Shown piece by piece: positions 32,862 through 41,917 of a DNA stretch of 64,000 nt. The notes under the pieces were generated by a model. That model searched no databases. It had not been told where the DNA came from and worked only from the letters and a program-made list of their open reading frames with translations. Within the stretch, counting starts at the first letter, position 1. The number at the start of each line of letters is the position of its first letter. Origin of the DNA: an uncultured Oscillospiraceae bacterium (GTDB lineage Bacteria; Bacillota; Clostridia; Oscillospirales; Oscillospiraceae). Where the stretch lies: contig CAPGBJ010000073.1 of the NCBI GenBank assembly GCA_948616425.1, positions 1 to 64,000 of the forward strand. The letters are read 5' to 3'. A program made the translations under genes and the position numbers.

Positions 32862-33815
32862 TTAGTCGCGCAGGAAGGCACAGATGCGGTCCAGGGCGGC
32901 GAAGGTCTCCTCATAGGTACGCAGGATAAAGGCGTGGGGCATTCCGCGGTAAATTTCACACTCCACTGGAACGCCAGCGTCCTGAAGAAGCTTGGCATAG
33001 ATCAGGCCGTCATCCACCAGGCTGTCACACTCCGCCTCAATCAGCAGGGCGGGGGGCAGGCCACAAAAATCTTCAGCCAGCATGGGGGAGACAAGGGGAT
33101 TTTTTGTCTCCTCCAGGCCATGGAGGTAGGCCATCAGCATTGGAGACGGGCCTTCGGACTGGCCGCCCACCGGGGCATAGACCTTGGCGGACTGACGCTC
33201 TACCAGACCGGCCAGCTCAGTGGCCGGGTAGATGAGCACCTGCTTCCACAGCGTCAGATCCCCCCGATCTCGGGCCAGCAGAGTGATCGCCGCGGAAAAG
33301 TTGCCGCCGCTGCTGTCGCCGCACACCACCATGTGTGACGGATCTGCGCCCAGTGCCCCGGCCTGTTCTGCCACATATTTACAGGCCGCATAGCAGTCCT
33401 CAAGGCCGGTGGGGAATTTGTGTTCCGGCGACAGGCGATATTCCACGCTGACACAGACGACGCCCGCTTTTGCAGCCAGGTAGGACGGGACATAGTCGTG
33501 AGTCTCCACGCTGCAGGTCATAAAGCCGCCGCCGTGGAAAAACATCACAACCGGCCGCGGGTCTGCTGCGGCCTTGGGGCGATAGACCTTGAGGGGGATC
33601 TGAGAGCCGTCTGAAGTCCGGAAGCTGGTATAAAATTTCTCCAGCTCTCCGTCCACAGAGTAGGGCTGTGTAAGGCCGTGGTAGAACTTCGCCTCTTCGG
33701 CAACAATTTCCGCCCTCCGTTCCGGCTGAAAACCGGTGAAGAAGTCGGGCTCCAGGCTTACTTTCGGGTCCAGCGCGCCGTAGGCACAGGGCATGATAGG
33801 TTCGTAGTTTGCCAT
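32862..33815 (-). CDS. HSL-family alpha/beta hydrolase (acetyl esterase-like)
   Basis: 317 residues, no signal peptide. Oxyanion motif HGGGF, nucleophile GDSSGGN, acid in AECDSLVDDG and His in MPHAF complete the catalytic triad of hormone-sensitive-lipase-type esterases. It lies between the LacI regulator and rbsB in the same operon. The likely job is deacylating an imported acylated pentose or glycoside; this is inferred from position only. Confidence 0.87.
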   Translation of the reverse strand: MANYEPIMPCAYGALDPKVSLEPDFFTGFQPERRAEIVAEEAKFYHGLTQPYSVDGELEKFYTSFRTSDGSQIPLKVYRPKAAADPRPVVMFFHGGGFMTCSVETHDYVPSYLAAKAGVVCVSVEYRLSPEHKFPTGLEDCYAACKYVAEQAGALGADPSHMVVCGDSSGGNFSAAITLLARDRGDLTLWKQVLIYPATELAGLVERQSAKVYAPVGGQSEGPSPMLMAYLHGLEETKNPLVSPMLAEDFCGLPPALLIEAECDSLVDDGLIYAKLLQDAGVPVECEIYRGMPHAFILRTYEETFAALDRICAFLRD

Positions 33816-33835
33816 CTTTTCCTCTTGTTCTTTCC

Positions 33836-34861
33836 CTAAACTGTTTCCCGCAAAATCATCCGGTAGGGAAGCTCGCGGACAAAGAGCGGTTCTCCATATA
33901 AAATATTGCTGATCAGCATTCTGGCCGCCTCCCGGCCCATCTCGTAGGCTGGCTGTTCAATCGTGGTGAGCGGGGGATGGAGGTATTTTGAGAAGTAGAT
34001 GTCGTCCAGGCCCACGACCTTCAGCTCCTGGGGAATTTGCAGTCCCAGTTCCTCCGCGGCCCGGATGACGCCTGTGGCGATCAGGTCGTTGCCACAGACG
34101 ACGCCGTCAACATTGCCCCGCTCTAAAAGAGCCCTTCCACCGCGGTATCCTGTGGAAACGCTGTACTCTCCGGCGAATACCAACTGTTCCTCCACCGCCA
34201 TGTTATGTTCTGTGAGGGCGTCGCGGTAGCCCCAGTACCGATCTTGGGGGGAACCGTCCATGGCAGAAATAAAGCCTACGCGCTGGCAGCCGCGCTCCAA
34301 CAGCAGGCGGGTGGCGTCTCGAATGGCGGAACGGGTGTCAATGAATACCTTGCCGATCTGTCTGCTGTTGATTTCCGTGCCGCGATCTACCACCACAATA
34401 GGGATTCCGTCCACCAGATAGCGTTCGAGGGCGCTGTCCCGCAGAGAACGGGTGAAGATGAGGCCATCCACCATTTTGGACTGGAGAAACAGCACGCTGT
34501 CCCGTTCCCGCTCCGCGTCGTTGTCGGTGTTGCAGAACACCACGGCAAAGCCCTCGCTTTTGGCGGCGTCCTCTATGCCCCGCGCAATCTCTGGGAAGAA
34601 GGGGTTGGAGATGTCGGGTAGGATGAAGCCGATGGTGTTGGTCTTCTTTACCTTTAAACCTTTGGCCAGCGCGTTGGGGCGGTAGCCGTAGGCTTCGACC
34701 AAATCCAGCACCCGCTTTCGGGTCTCTGAGCTGATATGCCCGTCCCGCTGGTTGATAATCTTGGATACGGTGGCGGTAGATACCTGGGCCAGTTCTGCAA
34801 TTTGTTTCATGGTTACTGTCTGAGAAGGAGCTGATTTCTGGTTAGGTAATCGTTTACCCAT
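33836..34861 (-). CDS. rbsR: LacI-family regulator of the ribose-type operon
   Basis: 341 residues. Helix-turn-helix TMKQIAELAQVSTATVSKIINQRDGHISSETRKRV, hinge ANALAKGLK-like, then a sugar-binding sensor. ATG 34861 has GAGGGGG upstream; an internal ATG at 34810 has no obvious RBS. Codons 2-6 overlap one copy of the GGTAATCGTTTA operator, so the protein probably represses its own operon by binding over its start codon. First gene of the operon. Confidence 0.87.
   Translation of the reverse strand: MGKRLPNQKSAPSQTVTMKQIAELAQVSTATVSKIINQRDGHISSETRKRVLDLVEAYGYRPNALAKGLKVKKTNTIGFILPDISNPFFPEIARGIEDAAKSEGFAVVFCNTDNDAERERDSVLFLQSKMVDGLIFTRSLRDSALERYLVDGIPIVVVDRGTEINSRQIGKVFIDTRSAIRDATRLLLERGCQRVGFISAMDGSPQDRYWGYRDALTEHNMAVEEQLVFAGEYSVSTGYRGGRALLERGNVDGVVCGNDLIATGVIRAAEELGLQIPQELKVVGLDDIYFSKYLHPPLTTIEQPAYEMGREAARMLISNILYGEPLFVRELPYRMILRETV
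34845..34856. promoter_or_regulatory. RbsR-type operator copy 1 (over start codon)
   Basis: GGTAATCGTTTA followed by CCC; TAAWCGWTTA-like LacI half-sites around a central CG. Lies in codons 2-6 of the regulator. Confidence 0.6.
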
Positions 34862-34900
34862 TAAAATTTTACACCCCCTCAGATTTGTGGGAGAACTTTA

Positions 34901-34912
34901 GGTAATCGTTTA
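34901..34912. promoter_or_regulatory. RbsR-type operator copy 2
   Basis: Identical 12-mer GGTAATCGTTTA 56 bases from copy 1, upstream of the regulator. The 384-base gap 34862-35245 otherwise holds only the hairpin at 35192-35233 and no supported gene. Confidence 0.65.
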
Positions 34913-35191
34913 ACTTAGAATATATTATAGCATACTTTTTATTGGAATGCTATGGCAATATCCCATAAAAAAACGAGGCTATTTTTGGTTAATTGCCTGG
35001 TTTTTGCGCGGTAATTCCAGGGAGATTTGTATAAAATATGAGATGACGTTGGGGAGAGAGGGAGCCCTGAAAGTGTTCTGAGCGGCGGACTTACGCCTAA
35101 AAGGGATGCTCTGCCGAGGGGAATAGTTGGGAACAATCTGTCTGGCAGAGGGGGAAGCGAGGCGCTGTCAGGCTGTGTTGCCATTGTGACA

Positions 35192-35233
35192 AAACAGGGC
35201 TGACAGACGCTGTCGTGTCTGTCAGCCCTGTTT
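35192..35233. terminator. Terminator after CheY-like gene
   Basis: AAACAGGGCTGACAGAC (35192-35208) and its exact complement (35217-35233) form a 17-bp stem with T-rich right arm on both strands; it follows the - strand CheY-like stop. Confidence 0.8.
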
Positions 35234-35245
35234 GTACCATCTCGC

Positions 35246-35611
35246 CTACTCTGTCAACGCCTGTTCCAGGGCGTTGAGCAGAGTGTCCCGGTCGATTGGT
35301 TTGTAGAGAAAGGCTTTGGCGCCGATAGCTTTGGCCTCGTTAATGGTGTCGTCATAGGCCAGAGAGGATATCATAACAATGCGCGCGTCCGGATGGGTGT
35401 CCACAATAATTTTTGCGGTCTCCAAACCGTCAATGCCGGGCATAATAATGTCCATGGTCACAATATCCGGCTGGATCTCCTCGTATTGAGCGATTGCGTC
35501 CTCTCCATTTTCGCAGTAGGCGGCCACCTCAAAGTTGGAGTCCTCCAGCAGCTTGTGTATCTGGTACTCCATAACACGGGAGTCGTCTACCACCATGATC
35601 TTTTTTTTCAT
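35246..35611 (-). CDS. CheY-like single-domain response regulator
   Basis: 121 residues, receiver domain only. Acidic pair VDDS at the N-terminus, phospho-acceptor Asp in VTMDIIMPGIDG, Ser in MISSLA and Lys in LYKPI. With CheX and FapA directly upstream it is more likely a chemotaxis or motility signal protein than a transcription factor. RBS AGAGGGGG. Confidence 0.9.
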   Translation of the reverse strand: MKKKIMVVDDSRVMEYQIHKLLEDSNFEVAAYCENGEDAIAQYEEIQPDIVTMDIIMPGIDGLETAKIIVDTHPDARIVMISSLAYDDTINEAKAIGAKAFLYKPIDRDTLLNALEQALTE

Positions 35612-35632
35612 AATGCGGTCCCCCTCTTTTTG

Positions 35633-36118
35633 TTAAGTCTCACATGGCAGTTCCGAAAATTCTTCGGTGAGCGCATGGTGAATCAGCTGTGCATGTTCCT
35701 GCTCGTCGCTGGAATAGGTCAGAACAATGTGTCTCAAGTGGTGCTCTGGGATATACCGCCCCTGCTGGAAGGAGGGGGGCAAAAATTTAGCAGGAATTCT
35801 GGTCTCACGAAAGAGCGTAGTGACGATATGTCCGCACAGAACATTAAAATATTCTTTGGCAAAGTCCTCCACATCCTGGGGGGTGACCTCCTCCCGCTCC
35901 ATCATACCCTGGGTCAGCCGGAGAAACATAGCGGTCTCCGCGCACAGGGACAGACAGGTGCAGAAGCCCCGCTCAAAGACGGTGTAAACAGTGCACACCT
36001 CGCCGTCCGGCGCAGTGTCGCCCGAACAGAGGCAGATTCCTGCCTCGCGCCGGGTGATATCGCGGATGACCCGGTCAAATATTTCCACCAACCGCTCGTC
36101 TGGTACTGCATTATTCAT
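35633..36118 (-). CDS. CheX-like chemotaxis phosphatase
   Basis: 161 residues from ATG 36118 (AAAAGGAG just upstream; an in-frame GTG/ATG 30 bases earlier lacks one). The segment DFAKEYFNVLCGHIVTTLFRET matches the CheX/CheC-type ExxN signature helix used to dephosphorylate CheY-P. The adjacent CheY-like gene is a natural substrate. The first 90 residues are divergent, so the call rests mainly on this helix and context. Confidence 0.7.
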   Translation of the reverse strand: MNNAVPDERLVEIFDRVIRDITRREAGICLCSGDTAPDGEVCTVYTVFERGFCTCLSLCAETAMFLRLTQGMMEREEVTPQDVEDFAKEYFNVLCGHIVTTLFRETRIPAKFLPPSFQQGRYIPEHHLRHIVLTYSSDEQEHAQLIHHALTEEFSELPCET

Positions 36119-36154
36119 ATGTTGTCTCCTTTTCATGCAGCTGCCCATATGCGG

Positions 36155-37933
36155 CTACATCAGTATGATCTCTCCATTAATCAGCTTGGCGACGCACTGC
36201 CTGGACTCATGACGCAGGCGGACCATCTCGTCTCCGAAGCTGATCTCCGTCCCTGGGTAGGCGATGCTACATTCCAGCCGCCCGTTGTTGTCCTGTTCCA
36301 GCTCCATTTGAATGTCCGCAAGGTCGTCCTCCAGCTGCTTCAGCTTCAGCTCGGCCACCGACAGCTTCATTCGAGTTTTGCTCAGCAGGCTGGTTTTGGT
36401 GGGGCTGTCCAACTGACATTCCAGCCGCTCCAACTCCATCTCCAGACCCTTCAGCTCGTGCTGGATAACCTCCCGCTCAAAATTTGTGCAGGGCAGGCCG
36501 CCCAGGGCGATGGCAGTTCGGCACTCTGATTGGGAGCCGATGGCCCTTGCGCTGACCAGCTTGGCGGCCCAGATCCGGCCGCCCATGATACTGCCCCGGC
36601 CAGAGCGGACCTGGACCTCTCCGTCGCAGTAGATGTGGCCGTTGATGATGCAGTCAGTCTGAAGGTTCTCCCGGACATAGATGGTGGAGTTCTCAATATA
36701 TTTGGAGAAGACGCTCCGGTGGGAGCGGATGACCGTGGTCCCGTCGCCCAGGATGCCTTTGACTACAACCAGGTCGCCGCCAGCCTCTACTGTACTGCCG
36801 GCCTCCACTGCGCCGGCCACCTGGATGTTGCCCATCGCTCGGACGGTGAAGCCGCTGAGTACGTCGCCCTGGATGTTGATGTCCCCCAGAAAATTGATGT
36901 TTCCTGTGGAGAAATCCACGTTTCCTGGGATGTCCAACACCGGCTTGACCTGAAAACTGCGGCCGGTAAACTCCACGTGCCCCGCAATGGAGGCCAGCAG
37001 AGAGACCTCGTCGTCACTGATCTCTGTGTTCCGGCCCTTCGGGAGCGGGACAGATTTACCGCTTTTGGCAGGGAGTTCCTGGTCCAGGACCGTTCGCCCC
37101 GGTTCGCCCTCGGTAGGTTTGATCAGCCGGCAGATCTCCTGCCCCTTCTTCACATTTCGAATCAGATTCAGGGCGGTATAGTCTACCTGGTCAAACTCGT
37201 CTACCTCCAGCACCCGCTCGATTACACGGGGGAAGTGGTCTACAATATTGCCGTTTTTTCCATCAAAGGCGGGTTTCCCCCTGGCGATTAAAAAGAGGTT
37301 GAAATACCGCTTCTCATCCCGGGACAGCCGATCCACCAGACGGGTGTCTACGCCGAAGGAGATGCCATGCTCCATCAGGGCCTGATAGAGCAAGTCTCGA
37401 GACAGCTCCTCCCCTGGCCCAATCGGGGGAAAGACAATGAGCCAGGCGTAGAGTTTATCTGCGGAGAGGATAAAACAGGGCAGCGCGTCCAGTACGGGGG
37501 GACCCTCTTCCGGCTCCTTCTTTTTCTTTTTGCCGTCCCCTTTGCCCTTCCCCTTGGGGTCGGCCTTGGCCTTGCCGCCGCCTTTATTCTTGCCTCCCTT
37601 GGCCTCTTTCAGGCGGGCGTTGCACATCCCCTTCAAAATCGTTTGAATCCGATTTTTTTCCCGCTGCAACAGTTCGGGGGGCAGGACGCCGTCCTCGTCC
37701 AGGCAGATTCGGGGGGAGGGCAGATAGCCGGACTGCTTCCGCCTCTGGTCATAGAGGCGGTGGATGGGGTGCTCTGAAGGCAGTTCCAGCAGAGCCTGGT
37801 CTAAAATGCCGTTTGTCTGGGTCTGCGTGACCTCTTCTGTCACACTGGCCTGTACTGTGTCAAATTCTTCCTCCTCTTCCAGCTGCGGTTTGGGGGAGAA
37901 TAGGAGAGAGGTAATCTTGTCCTTGAGAGACAC
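36155..37933 (-). CDS. FapA (flagellar assembly protein A, DUF342)
   Basis: 592 residues, GTG start. An N-terminal region (1-150) is followed by the FapA domain and a beta-helix of glycine-rich turns (GNVDFSTGNINFLGDINIQGDV, GSVEAGGDLVV-type repeats, about 330-450), then a coiled coil (HELKGLEMELERLECQL to ELKLKQLEDDLADIQMELEQ). A striking Lys/Gly-rich stretch lies at about 110-140. FapA proteins are linked to flagella, pili and chemotaxis operons. Precedes CheX and CheY-like genes; the three look like one operon. Confidence 0.87.
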   Translation of the reverse strand: MSLKDKITSLLFSPKPQLEEEEEFDTVQASVTEEVTQTQTNGILDQALLELPSEHPIHRLYDQRRKQSGYLPSPRICLDEDGVLPPELLQREKNRIQTILKGMCNARLKEAKGGKNKGGGKAKADPKGKGKGDGKKKKKEPEEGPPVLDALPCFILSADKLYAWLIVFPPIGPGEELSRDLLYQALMEHGISFGVDTRLVDRLSRDEKRYFNLFLIARGKPAFDGKNGNIVDHFPRVIERVLEVDEFDQVDYTALNLIRNVKKGQEICRLIKPTEGEPGRTVLDQELPAKSGKSVPLPKGRNTEISDDEVSLLASIAGHVEFTGRSFQVKPVLDIPGNVDFSTGNINFLGDINIQGDVLSGFTVRAMGNIQVAGAVEAGSTVEAGGDLVVVKGILGDGTTVIRSHRSVFSKYIENSTIYVRENLQTDCIINGHIYCDGEVQVRSGRGSIMGGRIWAAKLVSARAIGSQSECRTAIALGGLPCTNFEREVIQHELKGLEMELERLECQLDSPTKTSLLSKTRMKLSVAELKLKQLEDDLADIQMELEQDNNGRLECSIAYPGTEISFGDEMVRLRHESRQCVAKLINGEIILM

Positions 37934-38092
37934 GTTTTACACACCACCATTTCCCTGTTATTTAGTACTATTATTATACTCTATTATACTCAACTGCGAG
38001 ACCGTTGGCAAGATGTATTTTGCTGATCTGAAATGGTGCGGCCCCGCCGTCAGAGAGAGGGCTGGGAGGGGCCCGACCTGAAAGCCGCCTGA

Positions 38093-38128
38093 AAAAAGCG
38101 CGCCGCAGATCATTCGCTCTGCGGCGCG
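38093..38128 (-). terminator. Terminator after HMG-CoA lyase-like gene
   Basis: CGCGCCGCAGA (38099-38109) pairs with TCTGCGGCGCG (38118-38128); on the - strand the stem is followed by CTTTTTTC. The 243-base gap 37934-38176 holds no gene. Confidence 0.85.
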
Positions 38129-38176
38129 TCGAGGGGAGAGGGTGAAAATGGAGTTGGTGAGAGGGAAAGGGGGGTG

Positions 38177-39124
38177 CTAGGAGCGGCTGTGCTGCTTGAC
38201 CGGGAGCTCTAAAATCAGGTCTTTGGACTTGCCGGCCCGGAGAAGGTAGCTGTCAGTACTGTGGCCCAGAAGCTGAACCAGCCGCCGACTGACTGCCATT
38301 GTGCCGTCCAGATCTACACCGGTGGCAACCCCGATCTCGTCGCACAGATGTACCACATCCTCAGTGGCCACGTTGCCGGCAGCGCCCGGGACAAAGGGGC
38401 AGCCCCCCACTCCGGCGAAGGCGGAGTCGAAGCGGGTGAAACCGGCCTGCATTCCGGCCATGATGTTGGCGATGCCCAGGCCGCGGGTGTTGTGGAAATG
38501 GAGCCACCAAGTCACTTGGGGGTAGGCGCGGGCCATCTCAGTGCAGATCTGATAGACCTGAGTGGGGTATGCCTGGCCGGAGGCGTCGGACAAAGAGAGT
38601 TCCGTCACCCCTGCCGCAATGTAGGCGTCCACAATTTCTTTCACGTCAGCCAGGGGAATTTCTCGGTCCCAGGGGGAACCGAAGGCCATGGAGATGGAGC
38701 CGGAGATTTCCACGCCCTCCGCTCGGGCGGCGTCTACACAGGTGCGAAAGCCGGAGACGGTCTCCGCGGGGGTGCGGTTCAGGTTGGCGATATTGTGGGC
38801 CTTGCTGGCCGACACATTCAGCTTTACCTTGTTACAGCCGCAGGCGACAGCCCGCTCTACGCCCTTGAGGTTGGCGATCAAGGCCCGGTACTGAACGGCC
38901 TCCTTCCGGTGCAGGCGGCGGAACACCTCGTCTGTGTTGGCCATTTGGGGCACCGCCTTGGGGTGGACGAAGGAACCTACCTCGATGACGGGAAAGCCCG
39001 CGTCGGCCACCGCCTCTATCAGCTCCAGCTTTTCCTCGACGGAGAGAAGCTTTTTTTCGTTTTGCAGCCCATCCCGGGGGCCCACCTCACACAGGGTGAC
39101 CGCCTTAACCAGTTCCATCGGCAT
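38177..39124 (-). CDS. Hydroxymethylglutaryl-CoA lyase-like enzyme
   Basis: About 315 residues; AGGGG lies 7 bases before ATG 39124 (ATG 39130 is also in frame but too close). DRE-TIM fold: EVGPRDGLQNEK gives the metal Asp and catalytic Arg, LHFHNTRG the metal His pair, and GVGGCPFVPGAAGNVATEDVVHL the catalytic-Cys signature of HMG-CoA lyase. Known family members split HMG-CoA to acetoacetate and acetyl-CoA, or related 3-hydroxy-3-carboxylacyl-CoAs. With an acylating aldehyde dehydrogenase and alcohol dehydrogenase upstream, a CoA-ester catabolic pathway is implied. Confidence 0.87.
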   Translation of the reverse strand: MPMELVKAVTLCEVGPRDGLQNEKKLLSVEEKLELIEAVADAGFPVIEVGSFVHPKAVPQMANTDEVFRRLHRKEAVQYRALIANLKGVERAVACGCNKVKLNVSASKAHNIANLNRTPAETVSGFRTCVDAARAEGVEISGSISMAFGSPWDREIPLADVKEIVDAYIAAGVTELSLSDASGQAYPTQVYQICTEMARAYPQVTWWLHFHNTRGLGIANIMAGMQAGFTRFDSAFAGVGGCPFVPGAAGNVATEDVVHLCDEIGVATGVDLDGTMAVSRRLVQLLGHSTDSYLLRAGKSKDLILELPVKQHSRS

Positions 39125-39143
39125 AAACATTCCCCTTTCCGTG

Positions 39144-40298
39144 TCAGCGGCGCCTTTTGAGCAGGCTGTTGGTGTAAATTTGCAGGACCTCCGCCTTGCC
39201 GGCAGGTTCCGGGTGGCGGACAAAGCGGTGCTTTTGCTGGGAGAACTCCTGGGCATAGGCCTCGATCTCCTCCGGCGTGGGGGTGATGTCGCCGCTGAGC
39301 AGAAGCATACTGTCAATAAAGCTGGAGAAGTCATCCAGATCTTGGAAACCGCACAGATGGACCGCCCGGTTTACCCGGGCCACGTTCTCCGGCTGCTGGA
39401 AGATTTTCAGGTACTCGGCAATGAGCAGACCGCAGGCCAGACCGTGGGGGATGTGCTTGTTGTGGGTGAGGGCGTAGCTCATTCCATGGGGCAGACAGGT
39501 GCCGGTCTGGGTGTTAACGATGCCGCCGATGAGGGAGACCATCATGTGTTTTTCCCGAATCTCATAGGGATAGGGGGCTTTGCTGGATGCGCGCTGCGGG
39601 TCGCTCAGCACGGCGCGCATCTCCTCCACACACTGGGAGAAGTAGGCGAAGCCGATCTCACAGATTGCCCGGGACAGCTCGCTGCCTGCGGTGGAGAGAT
39701 AGGACTCCAGGCAGTGGCACAGCGCGTCGATGGAGGTGGCACAGCTGAGCCGCAGAGGCATTTCCATGAGATAGCCTGCGTCCAGAAAGGCGTATTTGGG
39801 GAAAATGCGGGGGGCGATGGCCTGTTTGGTATTCTTGTCGTTCCGCGTCAGCACGGAAAAATGGGTGACCTCCGCCCCGGTGCCTGCGGTGGTGGGGATG
39901 CCAATAATGGGGAGGGATTCCAATGTGCTGTCGGTAAACAGGTCCTCCCCCTTCTTGTCGGGATTGGCCAGCAGAACGCCAATGGCCTTGGATGCGTCAA
40001 CGGGGGAGCCGCCGCCAATCCCGACGATAAAGTCGGGGGCAAAGCTCCGCACTTCGGCGGCCGCCCGCTCCACAGTCTCAGTGGAGGGGTTCTCCTCAAT
40101 TCCCGTCTCCACAAAGTAGGGGATCTGGAGCTCATCCAAAACCTGGGTCACATCCTCCAGGGCGTAGTGCCGGCCAGGGATCTGATAGGTGATGATATAG
40201 GCCCGGCTGCCCAGCTGCCGGAACAGCTCCTTTTTCTCCTTGACGATGCCGCGGCCAAAGAATACCTCAGTGGGCATAAAATAGCGAAAATGGTCCAT
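39144..40298 (-). CDS. Iron-containing alcohol dehydrogenase
   Basis: 384 residues; ATG 40298 with GGGAGG upstream. Group III ADH features: GGGSPVDASKA cofactor loop, IPTTAGTGAEVT, and metal ligands in SIDALCHCLESYLS and LPHGMSYALTHN. It would interconvert an aldehyde and alcohol with NAD(P)H. The neighbour acylating aldehyde dehydrogenase suggests the aldehyde is shared. Specificity cannot be read from sequence. Confidence 0.9.
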   Translation of the reverse strand: MDHFRYFMPTEVFFGRGIVKEKKELFRQLGSRAYIITYQIPGRHYALEDVTQVLDELQIPYFVETGIEENPSTETVERAAAEVRSFAPDFIVGIGGGSPVDASKAIGVLLANPDKKGEDLFTDSTLESLPIIGIPTTAGTGAEVTHFSVLTRNDKNTKQAIAPRIFPKYAFLDAGYLMEMPLRLSCATSIDALCHCLESYLSTAGSELSRAICEIGFAYFSQCVEEMRAVLSDPQRASSKAPYPYEIREKHMMVSLIGGIVNTQTGTCLPHGMSYALTHNKHIPHGLACGLLIAEYLKIFQQPENVARVNRAVHLCGFQDLDDFSSFIDSMLLLSGDITPTPEEIEAYAQEFSQQKHRFVRHPEPAGKAEVLQIYTNSLLKRRR

Positions 40299-40351
40299 CA
40301 ATCACAGGCCTCCCATTCAAAAAATTGGCGGGTAAACGGCGGGGCGCCGAT

Positions 40352-41788
40352 CTACTCTTGATCCATGCCGTCCTTGTAGAACTGGCCGAACAACTCCTGG
40401 AGAGAGGGCATATCCTCGGGGATGGGGCGGGCCACCCAGGTGGTGTTCATGTAGTGCTTGAGCGCGATGTTTTCCGAGACAATGTTGCCGCCCCAGGTGC
40501 CGCAGCCCATGGGGGACGTAGGGGGCATCCCGTTGGTGGCCGAGCCGGCATTGCCCTTGTTGTTGGGCTGGCGCACCATGATGCGGGAGACGGGGGCCGC
40601 CTTGCCCAAGCGATCAATGTGGTCGTCATTCCAGGAGTAGATGCCGCAGGAGTGGCCCTTGCCGCCCACCTCGAAAATGGCGCGCATCATGTCCAGTGCG
40701 TTTTCAAATTCCCCGTCGTACTGGAAGAGGGTAAGCAGGGTGGTCAGCTTTTCGCTGGAGAAGAAGTGCTCCTTGCCAATGTTTTCTTTGCCGCCGCCAG
40801 TGACAGCGATAAACTTGCGGTCCTCGGGGATGGAGAAGCCTGCGGCCTCGGCCAGTTTCTGGGGACTGATGGCCACAGTGCTGGGCAGCCGGTGCCCCAT
40901 CTCGTCCCACATGACGTTTTTCAGCATCTCGGCCTCGGCCTCGTTGGCCAGATAGGCGCCCTCTTCCACCAGCGCCTTGACAAAACCCTCGTAGACAGAG
41001 GCGTGTATCACCAAGTTGCCGTCGCAGGAGCAGCCGGAGCCGAAATCAGAGGTTTTGGAGATACGGGTATTCTGGGCCGCCTCTCTCTGGCGCTCGGGGG
41101 TATCGGCGGTGTCGTCGATAATGACGGTGGCGTTGCCTGCGCCGGAGCCGTAGGCGGGGGTGCCGGAGGAGTAAGCGGACTTGACCATGGGGCGGCCGCC
41201 AGTGGCGATGACCAGGTTGCACCGCTTCATCAGCTCCTGGGTCAGGGCAATGGAGGGCTCTTGAATGCCCTGAATGATATCGGCGGGGGCGCCCTCCCGG
41301 ACCAGGGCCTCCCGGATGATGTCAATACACTTGTTAGTGACGACTTTGGCGCGGGGATGCGGGGAGCAGATGACGACGTCACGGGCCTTGATGGCGTAGA
41401 TAATCTGGCCGGCAGGGGTCAGGCAGGGATTGGTGGTGGGGACCAGGGAGGCGATGACACCCACTGGTTTGGCGTACTTGACCAAGCCCTTTTCGGGGAT
41501 CTCCTCGATAGCGCCCACGCTCTTGGCGCGCAGGCAGTCCCGCAGGATCAGCTTGAGTTTGTTGCGCTTGTTGCGCTTGGTCACCTTGTCGCCCAAACCG
41601 GTCTCGTCCACGGCTTCGTCAGCCAGCTGTCCCCAGACCTTTAAGTCATATACAGATGCGGCGACGGCCTGACACAGGTGGTCTACCCGGGCCTGGTCGT
41701 AGGTCTCGATGATGGCGGCGGCCTTCTGGGCGCGGGCCACCATCTCCTCCAGCATAGCAATTTGTTCTGCGGTTACTTCTTTCGCCAT
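40352..41788 (-). CDS. CoA-acylating aldehyde dehydrogenase
   Basis: 478 residues from ATG 41788 (AAGGAG nine bases upstream; the frame's first ATG touches the RBS). ALDH fold of the EutE/PduP/AdhE-N type: LVPTTNPCLTPAGQ, nucleophile Cys in TSDFGSGCSCDGN, and late NKGNAGSATNGMPPTSPMGCGTWGGN. Enzymes of this group convert aldehydes to acyl-CoA with NAD(P)+; the sulfoacetaldehyde dehydrogenases (SauS) belong here too. No microcompartment encapsulation tail or shell gene is seen. Divergent from a LysR regulator. Confidence 0.87.
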   Translation of the reverse strand: MAKEVTAEQIAMLEEMVARAQKAAAIIETYDQARVDHLCQAVAASVYDLKVWGQLADEAVDETGLGDKVTKRNKRNKLKLILRDCLRAKSVGAIEEIPEKGLVKYAKPVGVIASLVPTTNPCLTPAGQIIYAIKARDVVICSPHPRAKVVTNKCIDIIREALVREGAPADIIQGIQEPSIALTQELMKRCNLVIATGGRPMVKSAYSSGTPAYGSGAGNATVIIDDTADTPERQREAAQNTRISKTSDFGSGCSCDGNLVIHASVYEGFVKALVEEGAYLANEAEAEMLKNVMWDEMGHRLPSTVAISPQKLAEAAGFSIPEDRKFIAVTGGGKENIGKEHFFSSEKLTTLLTLFQYDGEFENALDMMRAIFEVGGKGHSCGIYSWNDDHIDRLGKAAPVSRIMVRQPNNKGNAGSATNGMPPTSPMGCGTWGGNIVSENIALKHYMNTTWVARPIPEDMPSLQELFGQFYKDGMDQE

Positions 41789-41903
41789 AATGAACATCTC
41801 CTTTTCATTTTTCCATCAGATTGTTTGTCCACTGAATCTGGCTGTTCAGGGTTGTTGTTTGATGATAGATTCATCATAGCCTTTGAGAGTTGGGTTGTCT
41901 AAT

Positions 41904-41917
41904 ACTTATTTTTAAGT
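41904..41917. promoter_or_regulatory. Possible LysR box in divergent region
   Basis: ACTTA-TTTT-TAAGT inverted repeat with flanking T-N11-A character, in the 426-base gap between the aldehyde dehydrogenase and the divergent LysR gene. Nothing else supported was seen in that gap. Confidence 0.4.

Noticed and set aside
40352..41788. Bacterial microcompartment locus around the acylating aldehyde dehydrogenase
   Set aside because: No shell proteins and no encapsulation peptide extension are visible.
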